64,000 nucleotides of DNA from Aliivibrio sifiae. Lineage in GTDB: Bacteria; Pseudomonadota; Gammaproteobacteria; Enterobacterales; Vibrionaceae. Position numbers and translations under genes: made by a program. Under the pieces are notes generated by a model. That model was not told the origin of the DNA, did no database searches, and saw only the letters and a program-made list of their open reading frames with translations. Below are positions 26,355 through 35,964 of the stretch, piece by piece (the stretch's first letter is position 1; each line of letters opens with the position of its first letter). The DNA lies in assembly GCF_002954705.1 (NCBI RefSeq), contig NZ_MSCO01000001.1:165873-229872 (forward strand), written 5' to 3'.

Positions 26355-26717
26355 GTGAGAAATCTCTCCAGATGAGTATATTTAAAATGATAAACGCAGT
26401 AATGCTCAGTCTAATGATATGAGATGTTGATAAATTACAACAAATTTCATTCTCATAACCTTTATGACTAAGCATATAAATTTAATAATTGCCTGTAGTT
26501 TAGACCGAAAAGAGTAATGGATTATTGATTCAGGTAAACAATTTGCACTTTAATTACAATATTAAAAACAAATTTACATTACTCAACATCGTTTCGATCA
26601 GATCTTTTCTGTAATTTTCTATCGCTTTTGGTGCAAATTCTAACAGTAAAATAGATGAAGATCACTTTCTTGTTTTAAGGATCTTTGCTAAATATTTATT
26701 TTATAGTTCGAAATAAA
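26355..26717. other. Intergenic region upstream of pyk
   Basis: No gene is visible. It should hold the pyk promoter. CGAAACGATG on the minus strand (26587-26596) matches 8 of 10 positions of the Cra/FruR half-consensus TGAA(A/T)CGNTT, but it lies about 230 bases from the pyk start, so the assignment is weak. Confidence 0.35.
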
Positions 26718-26738
26718 AAAGGCACATAGAGTGCCTTT
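26718..26738 (-). terminator. Rho-independent terminator of the 134-aa membrane protein gene
   Basis: AAAGGCAC (26718-26725) and GTGCCTTT (26731-26738) form a perfect eight-base stem; on the minus strand it runs into TTTTTTATTT. Confidence 0.88.
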
Positions 26739-26741
26739 ATA

Positions 26742-27143
26742 TTATTGATTTTCAATTGGTTGATATGCTTTAAGTTTTTGCATTCCTTTGGCTAATTTAA
26801 CAAACCAAGCGCCAATAGCTAAGAATGAAATGATTGCCCCAATAACTGGAATTGCAGAATAAACTTTATCAAGAATAGAGCTATGTACCCAATATTCTAA
26901 TCCAGCAACCATACCACTCATTGTTGCAGCGCTAACGGCAAGAACAACAAAAAATGTAAGGAAAAGGAAGAAGCTCTTGATAATAGAGTAGTAATGACTA
27001 TCAACAACATCATCGTTCGTTCCTTTATTCATTTGGTATCCAGCATAAATAATCGCAATAATGCCTGAAACCATTAGTGTTACTGGCGTTAATAGGCTCG
27101 CAATATAAGCAAACCAGATGCCTTTATCTGTTTTATTTGACAT
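26742..27143 (-). CDS. Small integral membrane protein, DUF4870-like
   Basis: The ATG at 27141-27143 gives MSNKTDKGIWFAYIASLLTPVT and 133 residues; a GTG ten codons upstream is possible but has a non-membrane-like extension and no better ribosome site. Three or four hydrophobic segments (about 9-33, 55-78, 98-122) make it an inner-membrane protein. The organisation resembles the DUF4870 family of short membrane proteins with no known function. It lies downstream of, and in the same direction as, an acyl-CoA ligase 63 bases away and may be cotranscribed. Confidence 0.72.
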   Translation of the reverse strand: MSNKTDKGIWFAYIASLLTPVTLMVSGIIAIIYAGYQMNKGTNDDVVDSHYYSIIKSFFLFLTFFVVLAVSAATMSGMVAGLEYWVHSSILDKVYSAIPVIGAIISFLAIGAWFVKLAKGMQKLKAYQPIENQ

Positions 27144-27236
27144 GGTAGTTATCCAATCATGAAGTTGTAGCACAAGTATATACCTATTTTTTATATGGGA
27201 ATATACCTGTGATGGATGAGTCGAGAGAGTTGAAGG

Positions 27237-28781
27237 TTACACTTTTAACATGCGTTTTAAAATTTTACCGGTAGCTGTCATTGGTAAAGCTTCAACAATA
27301 TCTAGATGTTTAGGGCACTTATAATCAGCTAAATACTGTTTACTCCACTTTATAAGATCTTTTTCTGAGACCAAATGACCTTCTTTAAGAATGATAAAGG
27401 CTTTTACTTCTTCACCAAAACGAGGATGTTCAACACCAATTACGGCAACAAGGTGAACTGAAGGGTGCTTCATATACACTTCTTCTACTTCGCGTGGGTA
27501 GACATTATAACCACCACTAATAATGAGCTCCTTTAAACGGTCCACAACATAAATATAGCCTTCGTCATCAAAACGTACGATGTCACCGGTGTGTAACCAA
27601 CCATCAATAATGGTTTTTGCTGTTTCTTGTGGTTTTTTATAATAGCCTTTCATTACGTTATGACCACGAATGACAAGTTCGCCTTCTTGCCCTGTAGAGA
27701 CTTCATGACCATTCTTATCAACGACCTTCATCGTAACGCCTGGTAAGGGTTGGCCTATGCTTCCCGGTTTTCTTTCAAATTCTAAATGGTTAAACGCCGC
27801 TACAGGCGATGATTCTGATAGACCATAACCTTCGATGACTGGAACTTGTAGCTTGTCTTCGAACTGCTTAAGAACTTCAACTGGCATTGAGGCTCCGCCT
27901 GAGATTGCAACTTTAAGAGTTTGTGCTATTTCCTTGAGATAATCCCCTTTGTGTTTCTCTGCGTAAGCAAGTAAACCAATAAACATTGTAGGAACGCCGG
28001 CAAGATGCGTTACTTTATGCTCATGCATTTGTTGAAGGACTGTTTTAGGAACAAAGCGAGAAATAAGAATAAGTGCGCTACCTGCTAAAACTGAGGTATT
28101 CATGATCAAGGATTGACCAAAAGTGTGAAATAGGGGAAGTATCGCAATACTAACATCCGTTCCCTTTTGGTTTGTTAATGACTGACAGGCTTGCGCATTA
28201 CATAGCATATTACTTTGGCTTAACTCTGCGCCTTTTGCCGCACCAGTTGTACCAGAAGTGTATAGAATGACACAACTGTCTTGGGCAGTTCGATACACTG
28301 CATCAAAGGTTTCTCTGCCCGTTTTTAACCACTGATTAAAAGAGTGTGCTGCAACTGGTTTTTGAGATTCAATGGTTTCAATTAAAATAAAGTGTTCACA
28401 GAAATCTGCTTTTTCATATCCTTCATAGCCAAACTTCCCGATAGGCATTGCATCAGAGCCTTGGTATGAGATCAGGGCAACAGCGTCGGAGTCTTTTAAG
28501 TGATAGGCGACTTCGTCACTTTTTAACATAACATTGAGTGGAACGACGACCGCACCTATTTTTTGTATAGCATAGTAAGCAATAACAAATTCAGGAGTGT
28601 TTGGGCATGATAGAGCAACTTTCTCATTTGGCTGTATGTTTAGTTGAGTTAGATGATCAGCAATCGCATTTACTTTTTTATTCAGCTCGGCATAGGTAAT
28701 TTTTACATCGTGGAAAATTAACGCGATATTATTAGGACGAAATGTAGCGTTACGTTCGAGATTGGTAGCAAGATTGTACAT
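27237..28781 (-). CDS. Fatty-acid/medium-chain acyl-CoA ligase (AMP-binding)
   Basis: This 514-residue adenylate-forming enzyme has the core CVILYTSGTTGAAKGAELSQSNM (about 170-192), EGYGLSESSPVAAFN (about 305), WLHTGDIVRFDDEGYIYVVDRLKELIISGGYNVYPREVE (about 385-425) and the C-terminal catalytic lysine in TATGKILKRML. It resembles the FadD/CaiC-like acyl-CoA synthetases used with fatty or aromatic acids; the substrate cannot be set from sequence. It is the second acyl-CoA ligase in the window and is unrelated in detail to the one at 17165. AAAGG precedes the ATG. Confidence 0.87.
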   Translation of the reverse strand: MYNLATNLERNATFRPNNIALIFHDVKITYAELNKKVNAIADHLTQLNIQPNEKVALSCPNTPEFVIAYYAIQKIGAVVVPLNVMLKSDEVAYHLKDSDAVALISYQGSDAMPIGKFGYEGYEKADFCEHFILIETIESQKPVAAHSFNQWLKTGRETFDAVYRTAQDSCVILYTSGTTGAAKGAELSQSNMLCNAQACQSLTNQKGTDVSIAILPLFHTFGQSLIMNTSVLAGSALILISRFVPKTVLQQMHEHKVTHLAGVPTMFIGLLAYAEKHKGDYLKEIAQTLKVAISGGASMPVEVLKQFEDKLQVPVIEGYGLSESSPVAAFNHLEFERKPGSIGQPLPGVTMKVVDKNGHEVSTGQEGELVIRGHNVMKGYYKKPQETAKTIIDGWLHTGDIVRFDDEGYIYVVDRLKELIISGGYNVYPREVEEVYMKHPSVHLVAVIGVEHPRFGEEVKAFIILKEGHLVSEKDLIKWSKQYLADYKCPKHLDIVEALPMTATGKILKRMLKV

Positions 28782-28957
28782 ATATAACCTTTGTTAGTTT
28801 TTGTTGTGTGTTATATCGAGAAGTAATGTTTATCTGGATGGATTAAGTGTATATCAAGGAAAAGAAAAAAATAGAGAGGGTAAAGGTGATTTCTTGTTTT
28901 TATTATCAATAAGAGCAGTAATTGAACCTCCAACCACTGCTTTATGTATAAAATATA

Positions 28958-29572
28958 CTAGAATTTATACGATGCGCCAATATACAGAGAGTCTAGAGCG
29001 TATAAGTTTGTTTCTGTTGTAAAACCATTTTGAATGTCAACATAATCAACAGCATACATATCCATCTCATAAGCTGCTCGAAGCTGGACTCCTTTTAGAG
29101 ATACGGGGGTATATTCAACACCAAAACCAAACTTAAAGGCCGCGCCATTATCATCACTAAGATATTCTTTATTCTGTTTTAAATCTAAATTAGACATCCC
29201 AACAAGACCAAACGGACGGATACCATTATCAAAAGTGTAGCCTAAATTAGCAGCAAGAGATATTGAGGTTGGTTCCATAGAGTAGCCATCGACTTTTGCT
29301 TTTACTTTTCCATAGTTGGTGTAAGTCCCCTCAATCCCTACTATCTTATTGAACTGATAACCAAGGTAGACTTTTGTTGTATTTCCATCTGCTTTTGCTT
29401 CTATTTTATTATTACTATAGCCCCAAGAGTCTTCTTCAGAATAACCAAATGAACCAAAGCCAGCACCAACATAAAAACCACTAATTTTAGGATTCTGTGT
29501 AGGAACGTGTTCATTGGCTATGACACAAGAAGATGTAGAAAGAAGTAATAGCGAGATGCCTAATTTTTTCAT
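28958..29572 (-). CDS. Outer-membrane beta-barrel protein (OmpA-like/OmpW-size)
   Basis: The 204-residue product has an N-terminal signal peptide (MKKLGISLLLLSTSSCVIA) and alternating amphipathic strands: GFYVGAGFGSFGYS, TKVYLGYQFNKIVGIEGTYTNYG, ISLAANLGYTFDNGIRPFGLVGMS, and a final SLYIGASYKF ending in Phe, the mark of BAM-inserted barrels. It fits the eight-strand OMP_b-brl superfamily. Although a Cys occurs in the signal region, there is no clear lipobox. It is monocistronic. Function unknown. Confidence 0.82.
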   Translation of the reverse strand: MKKLGISLLLLSTSSCVIANEHVPTQNPKISGFYVGAGFGSFGYSEEDSWGYSNNKIEAKADGNTTKVYLGYQFNKIVGIEGTYTNYGKVKAKVDGYSMEPTSISLAANLGYTFDNGIRPFGLVGMSNLDLKQNKEYLSDDNGAAFKFGFGVEYTPVSLKGVQLRAAYEMDMYAVDYVDIQNGFTTETNLYALDSLYIGASYKF

Positions 29573-29760
29573 CGATTATTCCTTAATCAAATAGGTTATT
29601 GCTCTGAGTATAGGTAGCTTTATCAAATATCCAAAAAAGGAATGGTTAATAGTGAGATATTGATAGTGCAATTGGTTCTTTGATAGAGGAAAAGGCTATT
29701 TTCCAATTAAAAAATGATGAGGGATAATTATCTATTCGATGAACTCAAGGATTAGAGAAG

Positions 29761-29910
29761 ATGAATAAAAAAGGAATACTCGTTTTTTTTATTATTCTTA
29801 TTGTTGTTGCGGTATTTACTTCTGGATTAATGAGGGCAACGATTGAATTATCATTATTCTTACTTTTGATGGGCTATGTATTAATAATTAAAAGAAAACA
29901 GAAAGAGTAG
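29761..29910 (+). CDS. Small hydrophobic protein, 49 aa
   Basis: An ATG frame of 49 codons encodes MNKKGILVFFIILIVVAVFTSG, a second hydrophobic stretch (LSLFLLLMGYVLII) and a basic tail KRKQKE, giving a likely two-helix membrane hairpin. A perfect 13-base terminator stem starts seven bases after the stop. The ribosome site (AGAGAAG directly before ATG) is weak. No family is recognised. Confidence 0.5.
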   Translation: MNKKGILVFFIILIVVAVFTSGLMRATIELSLFLLLMGYVLIIKRKQKE

Positions 29911-29917
29911 AAAAGCA

Positions 29918-29952
29918 AAAAGGCTGATAAATAATTAACTTATCAGCCTTTT
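29918..29952. terminator. Bidirectional terminator between 49-aa ORF and tRNA-Ile
   Basis: AAAAGGCTGATAA (29918-29930) and TTATCAGCCTTTT (29940-29952) form a perfect 13-base stem with A and T runs at the outer ends, so it can end the ORF on the plus strand and the tRNA transcript on the minus strand. Confidence 0.9.
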
Positions 29953-29959
29953 CTAAATT

Positions 29960-30035
29960 TGGTGGCCCCTCCCAGATTTGAACTGGGGACCGAACGATTA
30001 TGAGTCGTGCGCTCTAACCACTGAGCTAAGGGGCC
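29960..30035 (-). tRNA. tRNA-Ile with CAU anticodon (lysidine type)
   Basis: The minus strand gives a 76-base cloverleaf starting GGCCCCTTAGCTCAGTGGTT, with anticodon loop CTCATAA, TpsiC arm and an encoded CCA end. The acceptor and D arm match bacterial tRNA-Ile2 (E. coli ileX type) rather than elongator or initiator tRNA-Met, so the C of CAU is expected to become lysidine and read AUA. Confidence 0.93.
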
Positions 30036-30132
30036 TTTGTAGGTGGTTGATTATAGGGGAAGATGAAAAGGGTGTCTAGAGAGAAGGTGTTTGGTTTTTA
30101 ATCAGTTAGTTAAAAAAGTGACTTTAGATCGA

Positions 30133-30160
30133 AAAAAGGTGAGCCTAAGCCCACCTTTTT
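30133..30160 (-). terminator. Rho-independent terminator of rpoD
   Basis: AAAAAGGTG (30133-30141) pairs with CACCTTTTT (30152-30160), with an additional inner GC/GC pair; the minus strand ends in a T run. Confidence 0.88.
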
Positions 30161-30190
30161 GATTCTATTGATGAATAATAGTGAGAGCTA

Positions 30191-32026
30191 TTACTCGTCT
30201 AAGAAGCTACGTAATACTTCTGAGCGGCTAGGGTGACGTAATTTACGTAATGCCTTAGCTTCGATTTGACGAATACGTTCACGTGTTACGTCAAATTGTT
30301 TACCTACTTCTTCTAGAGTATGGTCAGTATTCATATCAATACCAAAACGCATACGCAGTACTTTTGCTTCACGAGGTGTTAAACCAGCAAGAACATCGTT
30401 GGTTGCAAATTTCAAGCTTGTTGAAGTTGCAGAATCAACTGGAAGTTCAAGGGTATTATCCTCGATGAAATCACCTAGGTGCGAATCTTCATCATCACCG
30501 ATAGGTGTTTCCATTGAAATAGGCTCTTTAGCGATTTTCAGAACCTTACGGATCTTGTCTTCAGGCATTTGCATGCGTTCAGCAAGTTCTTCAGGTAATG
30601 GCTCACGGCCCATTTCTTGTAGCATTTGACGTGAAATACGATTCAGTTTGTTGATCGTTTCAATCATGTGCACAGGAATACGGATAGTACGTGCTTGGTC
30701 GGCAATTGAGCGAGTGATAGCTTGACGGATCCACCATGTCGCATAAGTTGAGAACTTATAACCACGACGGTATTCAAACTTATCAACGGCTTTCATTAGA
30801 CCAATATTACCTTCTTGGATTAGATCCAAGAATTGTAGGCCACGGTTGGTGTATTTTTTCGCAATTGAAATAACAAGACGTAAGTTAGCTTCAACCATTT
30901 CTTTTTTCGCACGACGAGCTTTCGCTTCACCGATAGACATACGACGGCTGATGTCTTTAATATTTACAACAGGCAAACCTGTTTCTTTTTCAATGCTGTC
31001 AATTTTTTTGATTGAACGACGAATATCATCCTCGTAGCGCTTTAGGCGCTCAACGTATGGTTTGTCAGATGCGATGATTTCGTTGAACCATTCGTCAGAA
31101 GATTCATTACCAGAGAAGAGTGAAATGAATGATTTTTTAGGCATTTTTCCGTATTCAACACACATACGCATAATTAAACGTTCTTGTGTACGAACACGAT
31201 CCATGCTGCCACGCATTTCACGAACAAGGTAATCAAACTGCTTAGGAATAAGTTTGAACTCACGGAAAACATTAGTTAATTCGCCAATAGCTTCACGTGC
31301 CTTTGCGTTATCACGGCCATGCTCTTCAAAAGCAAGTTGCATGTTGTGGTAAGAAGTACGAAGTTCAGTGAATTTCTCCAAAGCAAGCTCTGGATCAATA
31401 CCTACATCTTCTTCTTCCTCGTCCTCATCATCTTCAGCTTCTTCATCTTCAAGGTCTGATTCACTCAGTTCTGAACCGATATGTGTTGCTGTTGGTGCTG
31501 CAGAACCATCATCATTAGGATCAACAAAACCAGAAATGATGTCAGTAAGTCGAATTTCTTCGGCTTGAACTTTATCAAACTGTTCTAATAGGTATGAAAT
31601 TGCGCCTGGGAATTCAGCAACAGAACACTGAACTTCATTGATGCCTTCTTCAATACGTTTAGCGATGTCGATTTCGCCTTCACGAGTAAGAAGTTCAACG
31701 GTACCCATTTCACGCATGTACATACGAACCGGATCCGTTGTACGGCCAATTTCACTTTCTACACTTGATAGTGCGGCTGCAGCGGCTTCTGCTGCATCTT
31801 CATCAGTTACGGCATCATCATCATTCAATGACATATCATCAGCATCAGGTGCGGTTTCTACCACTTTGATACCCATGTCATTGATCATTTGGATAATATC
31901 TTCAACCTGCTCAGAATCTACAATTTCTTCTGGTAGGTGATCGTTAACTTCTGCGTAGGTCAGATAGCCTTGTTCCTTGCCTTTGATTACAAGTAATTTT
32001 AGCTGTGACTGCGGATTTTGATCCAT
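30191..32026 (-). CDS. rpoD: RNA polymerase primary sigma factor sigma-70
   Basis: RpoD directs RNA polymerase to housekeeping promoters. The start [12 protein letters not shown] (ATG 32024-32026, GGAT upstream) gives 611 residues, close to E. coli (613); the open frame extends 23 residues further upstream but without family support. Region 1.1 lies at the N-terminus, an acidic linker ([18 protein letters not shown], about 195) sits in the non-conserved region, region 2 contains [37 protein letters not shown] and region 4 ends [22 protein letters not shown]. It is the last gene of the rpsU-yqeY-dnaG-rpoD unit. Confidence 0.97.
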   Translation of the reverse strand: MDQNPQSQLKLLVIKGKEQGYLTYAEVNDHLPEEIVDSEQVEDIIQMINDMGIKVVETAPDADDMSLNDDDAVTDEDAAEAAAAALSSVESEIGRTTDPVRMYMREMGTVELLTREGEIDIAKRIEEGINEVQCSVAEFPGAISYLLEQFDKVQAEEIRLTDIISGFVDPNDDGSAAPTATHIGSELSESDLEDEEAEDDEDEEEEDVGIDPELALEKFTELRTSYHNMQLAFEEHGRDNAKAREAIGELTNVFREFKLIPKQFDYLVREMRGSMDRVRTQERLIMRMCVEYGKMPKKSFISLFSGNESSDEWFNEIIASDKPYVERLKRYEDDIRRSIKKIDSIEKETGLPVVNIKDISRRMSIGEAKARRAKKEMVEANLRLVISIAKKYTNRGLQFLDLIQEGNIGLMKAVDKFEYRRGYKFSTYATWWIRQAITRSIADQARTIRIPVHMIETINKLNRISRQMLQEMGREPLPEELAERMQMPEDKIRKVLKIAKEPISMETPIGDDEDSHLGDFIEDNTLELPVDSATSTSLKFATNDVLAGLTPREAKVLRMRFGIDMNTDHTLEEVGKQFDVTRERIRQIEAKALRKLRHPSRSEVLRSFLDE

Positions 32027-32124
32027 AGACGGTATCCTACTTCTGGTCTGTGTGAAGGAATTAGTATGCGAAATGCAAACTACTAATAATAACAAATTTT
32101 TTCATTGATGACGATGCTGGGATT

Positions 32125-33885
32125 CTATGCTTTTAGTTCTAGCATTAAGGCTAGTAGCTCCCGCTTTTCTTCGGCTGATAAGCCAAGTGTTCTTTCTTTC
32201 GTCTGCAAACTTTCAATTTGTTGATTGATGCACTGGGCCAAAATATTGTCCAGCGAATCCATAAATAAATCTTGTATGTTGTCTTGGTCGATAGGAAGTT
32301 CCCATGCGGCCAAGCGTGATAATAATTTTTCATTTTTATCACCGCGCCAATATTCTAATAATTGGCCTGTAGTGATATGGGGGTTATGTCGACAATTTTC
32401 AAGTAATTGAAGAAATAAACTTAATCCAGGGAGGGGAATGTCTTTTACACTCTCTAAATCTGGAACCAATTGAGCTAAATTTGGGTTTTGTAATAATAAT
32501 GTAATTACTTCACGCATTGCTGTGCGTTTAATTTCTGGCTGAGCCTTGCGCTTTGTTTCTGGAGCGCCTTGTTTAGATATTAGTTGTTGTAATTGGCTTT
32601 CATCCATAATTCCAAGCGTTTTGCCAAGTTGCTCACGTAAATAAAGACGTAATGTGCCACCAGGAACTTTATCAATCAAAGGAACCGCTAAAGTTGTTAG
32701 TTTTGCTTTCCCTTCGCGACTACTGGTATCTATTTGATCAACCAAACTTCTAAACATAAAATTAATTAAAGAATCAGCTTGAGCGACTTCTTGTTCAAAT
32801 GCTTCTTTACCATGTTGACGAATATAAGTATCAGGATCTTCGCCATCAGGTAAAAACATGAACTTTAATTGGCGTCCGTCATTTAAGTATGGCAAAGCTT
32901 GTTCCATTGCGCGCCATGCTGCTTCTCGACCTGCTCGGTCGCCGTCATAACAACAGACCACAGTACTGGTTTGACGAAACAGCAATTGCATGTGATCGCC
33001 AGTTGTTGCTGTACCTAGAGAGGCAACAGCATAATCAATGCCAAATTGAGCAAGGGCAACGACGTCCATATAGCCTTCAACCACTAATGCTTGTGGTAAT
33101 TCTTTATAAGCTTGTAGTGCTTCATATAAACCATAAAGTTCTTTTCCTTTATGGAAAATAGGTGTTTCTGGTGAGTTTAAATATTTGGGAGTGCCTTCAC
33201 CAATTACACGACCACCAAATCCAATAACACGCCCTCGGCGATCTCGAATTGGAAACATAACTCGACCACGGAAACGGTCGTAACGACGGCCATTATCGCT
33301 TTCAATTAACATCCCACCGCTGACTAATGCGTCTTGTGATGTTTTGTCTCTACCAAAGTTGTTTTTCACTAACTCCCATTCATCAGCAATATAACCGATA
33401 CCAAACTTCTGAACTATTTCGCCAGAAAGTCCTCGATCCTTAAGATAGTTGATTGCGTGAATATTTGCTGCGGATTTTAATTGAGAGCAATAAAATTGAC
33501 TGATGCCACCCATCAAATCATATAAGCTTCGTTTTTGTTCTGAGTTTGCTGTTGGGCCAGAGGGAGCATTGAAACCACTGCGTTGTTCACGTGGTACTTC
33601 AAGACTAAGCATTGAAGCAAGCTCTTCAATTGCTTCAACAAATTCTAAGCGGTCAAACTCCATGAGGAAATCAATGGCGTTACCATGAACCCCACAGCCA
33701 AAGCAGTGGTAAAATTGTTTTTCTTGGCTAACAGAAAAAGAAGGGGATTTTTCGTTATGGAATGGACAACAAGCACCGTAGTTTTTCCCTTGTTTTTTCA
33801 GTTTTACTCTTGCGTCAATGATATCGACAATGTCATGTCGATTTAAAAGCTCATCAATAAAACTGCGAGGGATATGTCCTGCCAT
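32125..33885 (-). CDS. dnaG: DNA primase
   Basis: DnaG synthesises RNA primers at the replication fork. The start MAGHIPRSFIDELL (nine codons inside the longest frame) matches the family and gives 586 residues. The N-terminal CHC2 zinc ribbon uses Cys40, His43, Cys61 and Cys64. The TOPRIM core follows, with VVEGYMDVVAL and CCYDGDRAGREA, and the C-terminal helicase-binding domain occupies the last 150 or so residues. It is separated from rpoD by 98 bases, where E. coli carries an RNA processing site. Confidence 0.96.
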   Translation of the reverse strand: MAGHIPRSFIDELLNRHDIVDIIDARVKLKKQGKNYGACCPFHNEKSPSFSVSQEKQFYHCFGCGVHGNAIDFLMEFDRLEFVEAIEELASMLSLEVPREQRSGFNAPSGPTANSEQKRSLYDLMGGISQFYCSQLKSAANIHAINYLKDRGLSGEIVQKFGIGYIADEWELVKNNFGRDKTSQDALVSGGMLIESDNGRRYDRFRGRVMFPIRDRRGRVIGFGGRVIGEGTPKYLNSPETPIFHKGKELYGLYEALQAYKELPQALVVEGYMDVVALAQFGIDYAVASLGTATTGDHMQLLFRQTSTVVCCYDGDRAGREAAWRAMEQALPYLNDGRQLKFMFLPDGEDPDTYIRQHGKEAFEQEVAQADSLINFMFRSLVDQIDTSSREGKAKLTTLAVPLIDKVPGGTLRLYLREQLGKTLGIMDESQLQQLISKQGAPETKRKAQPEIKRTAMREVITLLLQNPNLAQLVPDLESVKDIPLPGLSLFLQLLENCRHNPHITTGQLLEYWRGDKNEKLLSRLAAWELPIDQDNIQDLFMDSLDNILAQCINQQIESLQTKERTLGLSAEEKRELLALMLELKA

Positions 33886-33906
33886 TTTTTCTTTTCCTGT
33901 AAATAC

Positions 33907-33943
33907 AAACAAGCCGTGCGATCAAAGATAGCACGGCTTGTTT
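33907..33943 (-). terminator. Intra-operon attenuator hairpin between yqeY and dnaG
   Basis: A perfect 13-base stem (33907-33919 with 33931-33943) with an 11-base loop lies just before dnaG. On the minus strand it is followed by TTTGTATTT, a broken T run consistent with partial termination. E. coli has a known partial terminator before dnaG that keeps primase scarce while S21 is abundant; here it sits after yqeY. Confidence 0.65.
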
Positions 33944-33959
33944 TATAAATAGAGTACTA

Positions 33960-34403
33960 TTAAGCCAGTTTAGATTTAACTAGTTGGCTTACTTTACCCA
34001 TGTCAGCGCGGCCTTGGATTTGAGGTTTTAACACGCCCATCACCTTGCCCATATCTTGCATTCCTGCAGCACCTGATTCAATAATTGCTTTGTCTAATAA
34101 CTCGGCAACTTCTTCATCGGTAAGTGCTTGCGGCATAAAATCATCAAGTACTGAAATTTCAGCACTCTCTTTATCTGCAAGATCATCACGACCAGCGGCA
34201 GTAAACTGCGATACTGAATCACGACGTTGTTTAACCATCTTCGTTAAAACAGCAATGATTTCATCGTCAGACAAAGTTGTATGACCGTCGATTTCACGTT
34301 GTTTAATTTCCGATAAAGCTAAACGAATTGTGCCAAGGCGTAATTTATCCTTGGCTTTCATCGCTAACTTTTGCTCGTCTTTGAGTTTTTCAATTAGAGC
34401 CAT
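33960..34403 (-). CDS. yqeY: GatB/YqeY-domain protein
   Basis: The 147-residue protein (MALIEKLKDEQKLAMKAKDKLRLGTIRLALSEIKQREID) is a stand-alone version of the helical tail domain of the GatB amidotransferase subunit. In related proteins this domain binds tRNA, but the free-standing form has no established role. It lies 26 bases after rpsU and 74 before dnaG, a placement conserved in vibrios and many gammaproteobacteria. Confidence 0.9.
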   Translation of the reverse strand: MALIEKLKDEQKLAMKAKDKLRLGTIRLALSEIKQREIDGHTTLSDDEIIAVLTKMVKQRRDSVSQFTAAGRDDLADKESAEISVLDDFMPQALTDEEVAELLDKAIIESGAAGMQDMGKVMGVLKPQIQGRADMGKVSQLVKSKLA

Positions 34404-34429
34404 AACTTAGTCCTAAATTAGGTAAGTTA

Positions 34430-34645
34430 TTAGTACAGGCGAACGCGACGTGCGTTTTCGCGAGACAACTTCTTAGCGTGACGCTTTTGAGCTGCTGCTT
34501 TAGCGCGTTTACGTACTGTAGTAGGTTTTTCGTAATGCTCACGACGGCGAACTTCAGAAAGAATACCTGCTTTTTCGCAAGAGCGCTTGAAACGACGTAG
34601 TGCAACGTCGAACGGTTCGTTTTCACGTACTTTAACTACTGGCAT
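34430..34645 (-). CDS. rpsU: 30S ribosomal protein S21 (bS21)
   Basis: The 71-residue, very basic protein ([42 protein letters not shown]) is S21, a small-subunit protein involved in translation initiation. It is the first gene of the macromolecular synthesis operon linking ribosome, primase and sigma factor supply. Confidence 0.97.
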   Translation of the reverse strand: MPVVKVRENEPFDVALRRFKRSCEKAGILSEVRRREHYEKPTTVRKRAKAAAQKRHAKKLSRENARRVRLY

Positions 34646-34675
34646 ATGCCTTTCACCTCAGGTGTTAGTCAATTC

Positions 34676-34698
34676 GCTGGTAGTTATAATTAACCAGC
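34676..34698 (-). promoter_or_regulatory. Hairpin in the rpsU leader
   Basis: GCTGGT (34676-34681) pairs with ACCAGC (34693-34698) around an AT-rich loop, 31 bases before the rpsU start on the minus strand. It may be a leader structure. I looked for a LexA box (CTG-N10-CAG), as in E. coli, and did not see one here: the two triplets are 15 bases apart. Confidence 0.3.
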
Positions 34699-34872
34699 TA
34701 TTATTCAAATTGGTGCCGAATTTTAATCCGATCAAGACGTTTTGTAAAGCATTCTTGATTAAGAATTGAGTAATTTCTTTGTTTATTTTGTCTTCTCTAG
34801 TCATCAGGTCGCTTGAGCTAGCTTAGGGATGTAGGTAATATGGCGATAAATTAACGGGTAACTGAGAAAAAT

Positions 34873-35892
34873 ATGCGAATTTTAGGTATTGAAACCTCGT
34901 GTGATGAAACGGGTGTAGCTATTTATGATGACGAAAAAGGGCTACTGGCTCATCAGCTGTATAGTCAAGTAAAATTGCACGCAGATTATGGTGGTGTTGT
35001 ACCTGAATTGGCCTCTCGTGACCATGTTAAAAAGACAATCCCCCTAATTCAAGCAGCATTAAATGATGCAGGCATGACTAAAGATGATATCGATGGTATC
35101 GCTTATACCGCAGGTCCTGGTTTGGTGGGCGCGTTATTAGTTGGTTCAACTATCGGTCGTAGTATCGCGTATGCATGGGATGTCCCAGCCATTCCTGTTC
35201 ACCACATGGAAGGGCACTTACTTGCTCCAATGCTTGAAGATGAGCCACCAGCATTTCCGTTTGTAGCACTACTTGTGTCAGGCGGTCATACAATGATGGT
35301 TGAAGTAAAAGGCATTGGTGAATACCAAATTCTTGGTGAATCTGTTGACGATGCAGCTGGTGAAGCGTTTGATAAAACGGCTAAATTAATGGGGTTGGAT
35401 TATCCTGGTGGTCCTTTGCTTTCAAAATTAGCAGAGAGTGGCATAAAAGGAAGATTTAAATTTCCTCGTCCCATGACTGATCGTCCTGGTTTAGATTTTA
35501 GTTTCTCTGGCCTAAAAACATTTGCGGCAAATACCATTCGTGCAAATGATGATGATTTACAAACTCGCGCTGACATTGCGTTTGCTTTCCAAGAAGCCGT
35601 TGCTGATACTTTAGCGATTAAGTGTCGTAGAGCATTAAAACAAACAGGCATGAAACGTCTGGTTATGGCTGGTGGTGTGAGTGCGAATACCTATTTACGC
35701 CAAGAGCTTGAAGTGATGATGAAGAAAGTTGGTGGCGAGGTATTTTACCCTCGAACTGAATTTTGTACCGATAATGGTGCCATGATTGCTTATGCAGGTA
35801 TGCAGCGTCTGAAAAATGGTGAGACAACTGACTTAGCGGTTCAAGCGAAGCCGCGTTGGCCGATAGATCAGCTAAAACCTATTGCTAAATAG
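34873..35892 (+). CDS. tsaD: tRNA N6-adenosine threonylcarbamoyltransferase
   Basis: TsaD transfers the threonylcarbamoyl group to A37 of ANN-decoding tRNAs, working with TsaB and TsaE. The 339-residue protein begins [20 protein letters not shown] (ASKHA-type nucleotide fold) and has the metal ligands His111 and His115 in PVHHMEGHL, plus VSGGHTMM and [10 protein letters not shown]. It is divergent from rpsU, the classical vibrio and enterobacterial arrangement. Confidence 0.96.
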   Translation: MRILGIETSCDETGVAIYDDEKGLLAHQLYSQVKLHADYGGVVPELASRDHVKKTIPLIQAALNDAGMTKDDIDGIAYTAGPGLVGALLVGSTIGRSIAYAWDVPAIPVHHMEGHLLAPMLEDEPPAFPFVALLVSGGHTMMVEVKGIGEYQILGESVDDAAGEAFDKTAKLMGLDYPGGPLLSKLAESGIKGRFKFPRPMTDRPGLDFSFSGLKTFAANTIRANDDDLQTRADIAFAFQEAVADTLAIKCRRALKQTGMKRLVMAGGVSANTYLRQELEVMMKKVGGEVFYPRTEFCTDNGAMIAYAGMQRLKNGETTDLAVQAKPRWPIDQLKPIAK

Positions 35893-35902
35893 TACAGATC
35901 AA

Positions 35903-35964
35903 AAAAGATCGTTAATGATCTTTTAGACTTTAATATATAGAGGGGACTTAATTAGTCCCTTTTT
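35903..35964 (+). terminator. Tandem terminators of tsaD overlapping the plsY end
   Basis: A first stem AAAAGATC/GATCTTTT (35903-35924) is followed by a second, GGGACT/AGTCCC (35943-35959), ending in TTTTT. The second stem includes the plsY stop codon, so it is read as coding on the opposite strand. Confidence 0.7.

Noticed and set aside
26587-26596. Cra/FruR-like half site for pyk
   Set aside because: It is too far from the gene and only 8 of 10 positions match; kept as a remark, not a site.
28801-29022. 73-codon frame upstream of the acyl-CoA ligase gene
   Set aside because: It lacks a ribosome site and overlaps the 3' end of the outer-membrane protein gene antisense.
31368-31568. Serine-rich plus-strand frame inside rpoD
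   Set aside because: It is the antisense shadow of the acidic Asp/Glu linker of sigma-70.
34676-34698. Possible LexA box before rpsU
   Set aside because: CTG and CAG are 15 bases apart rather than 10; a simple hairpin is the better reading.
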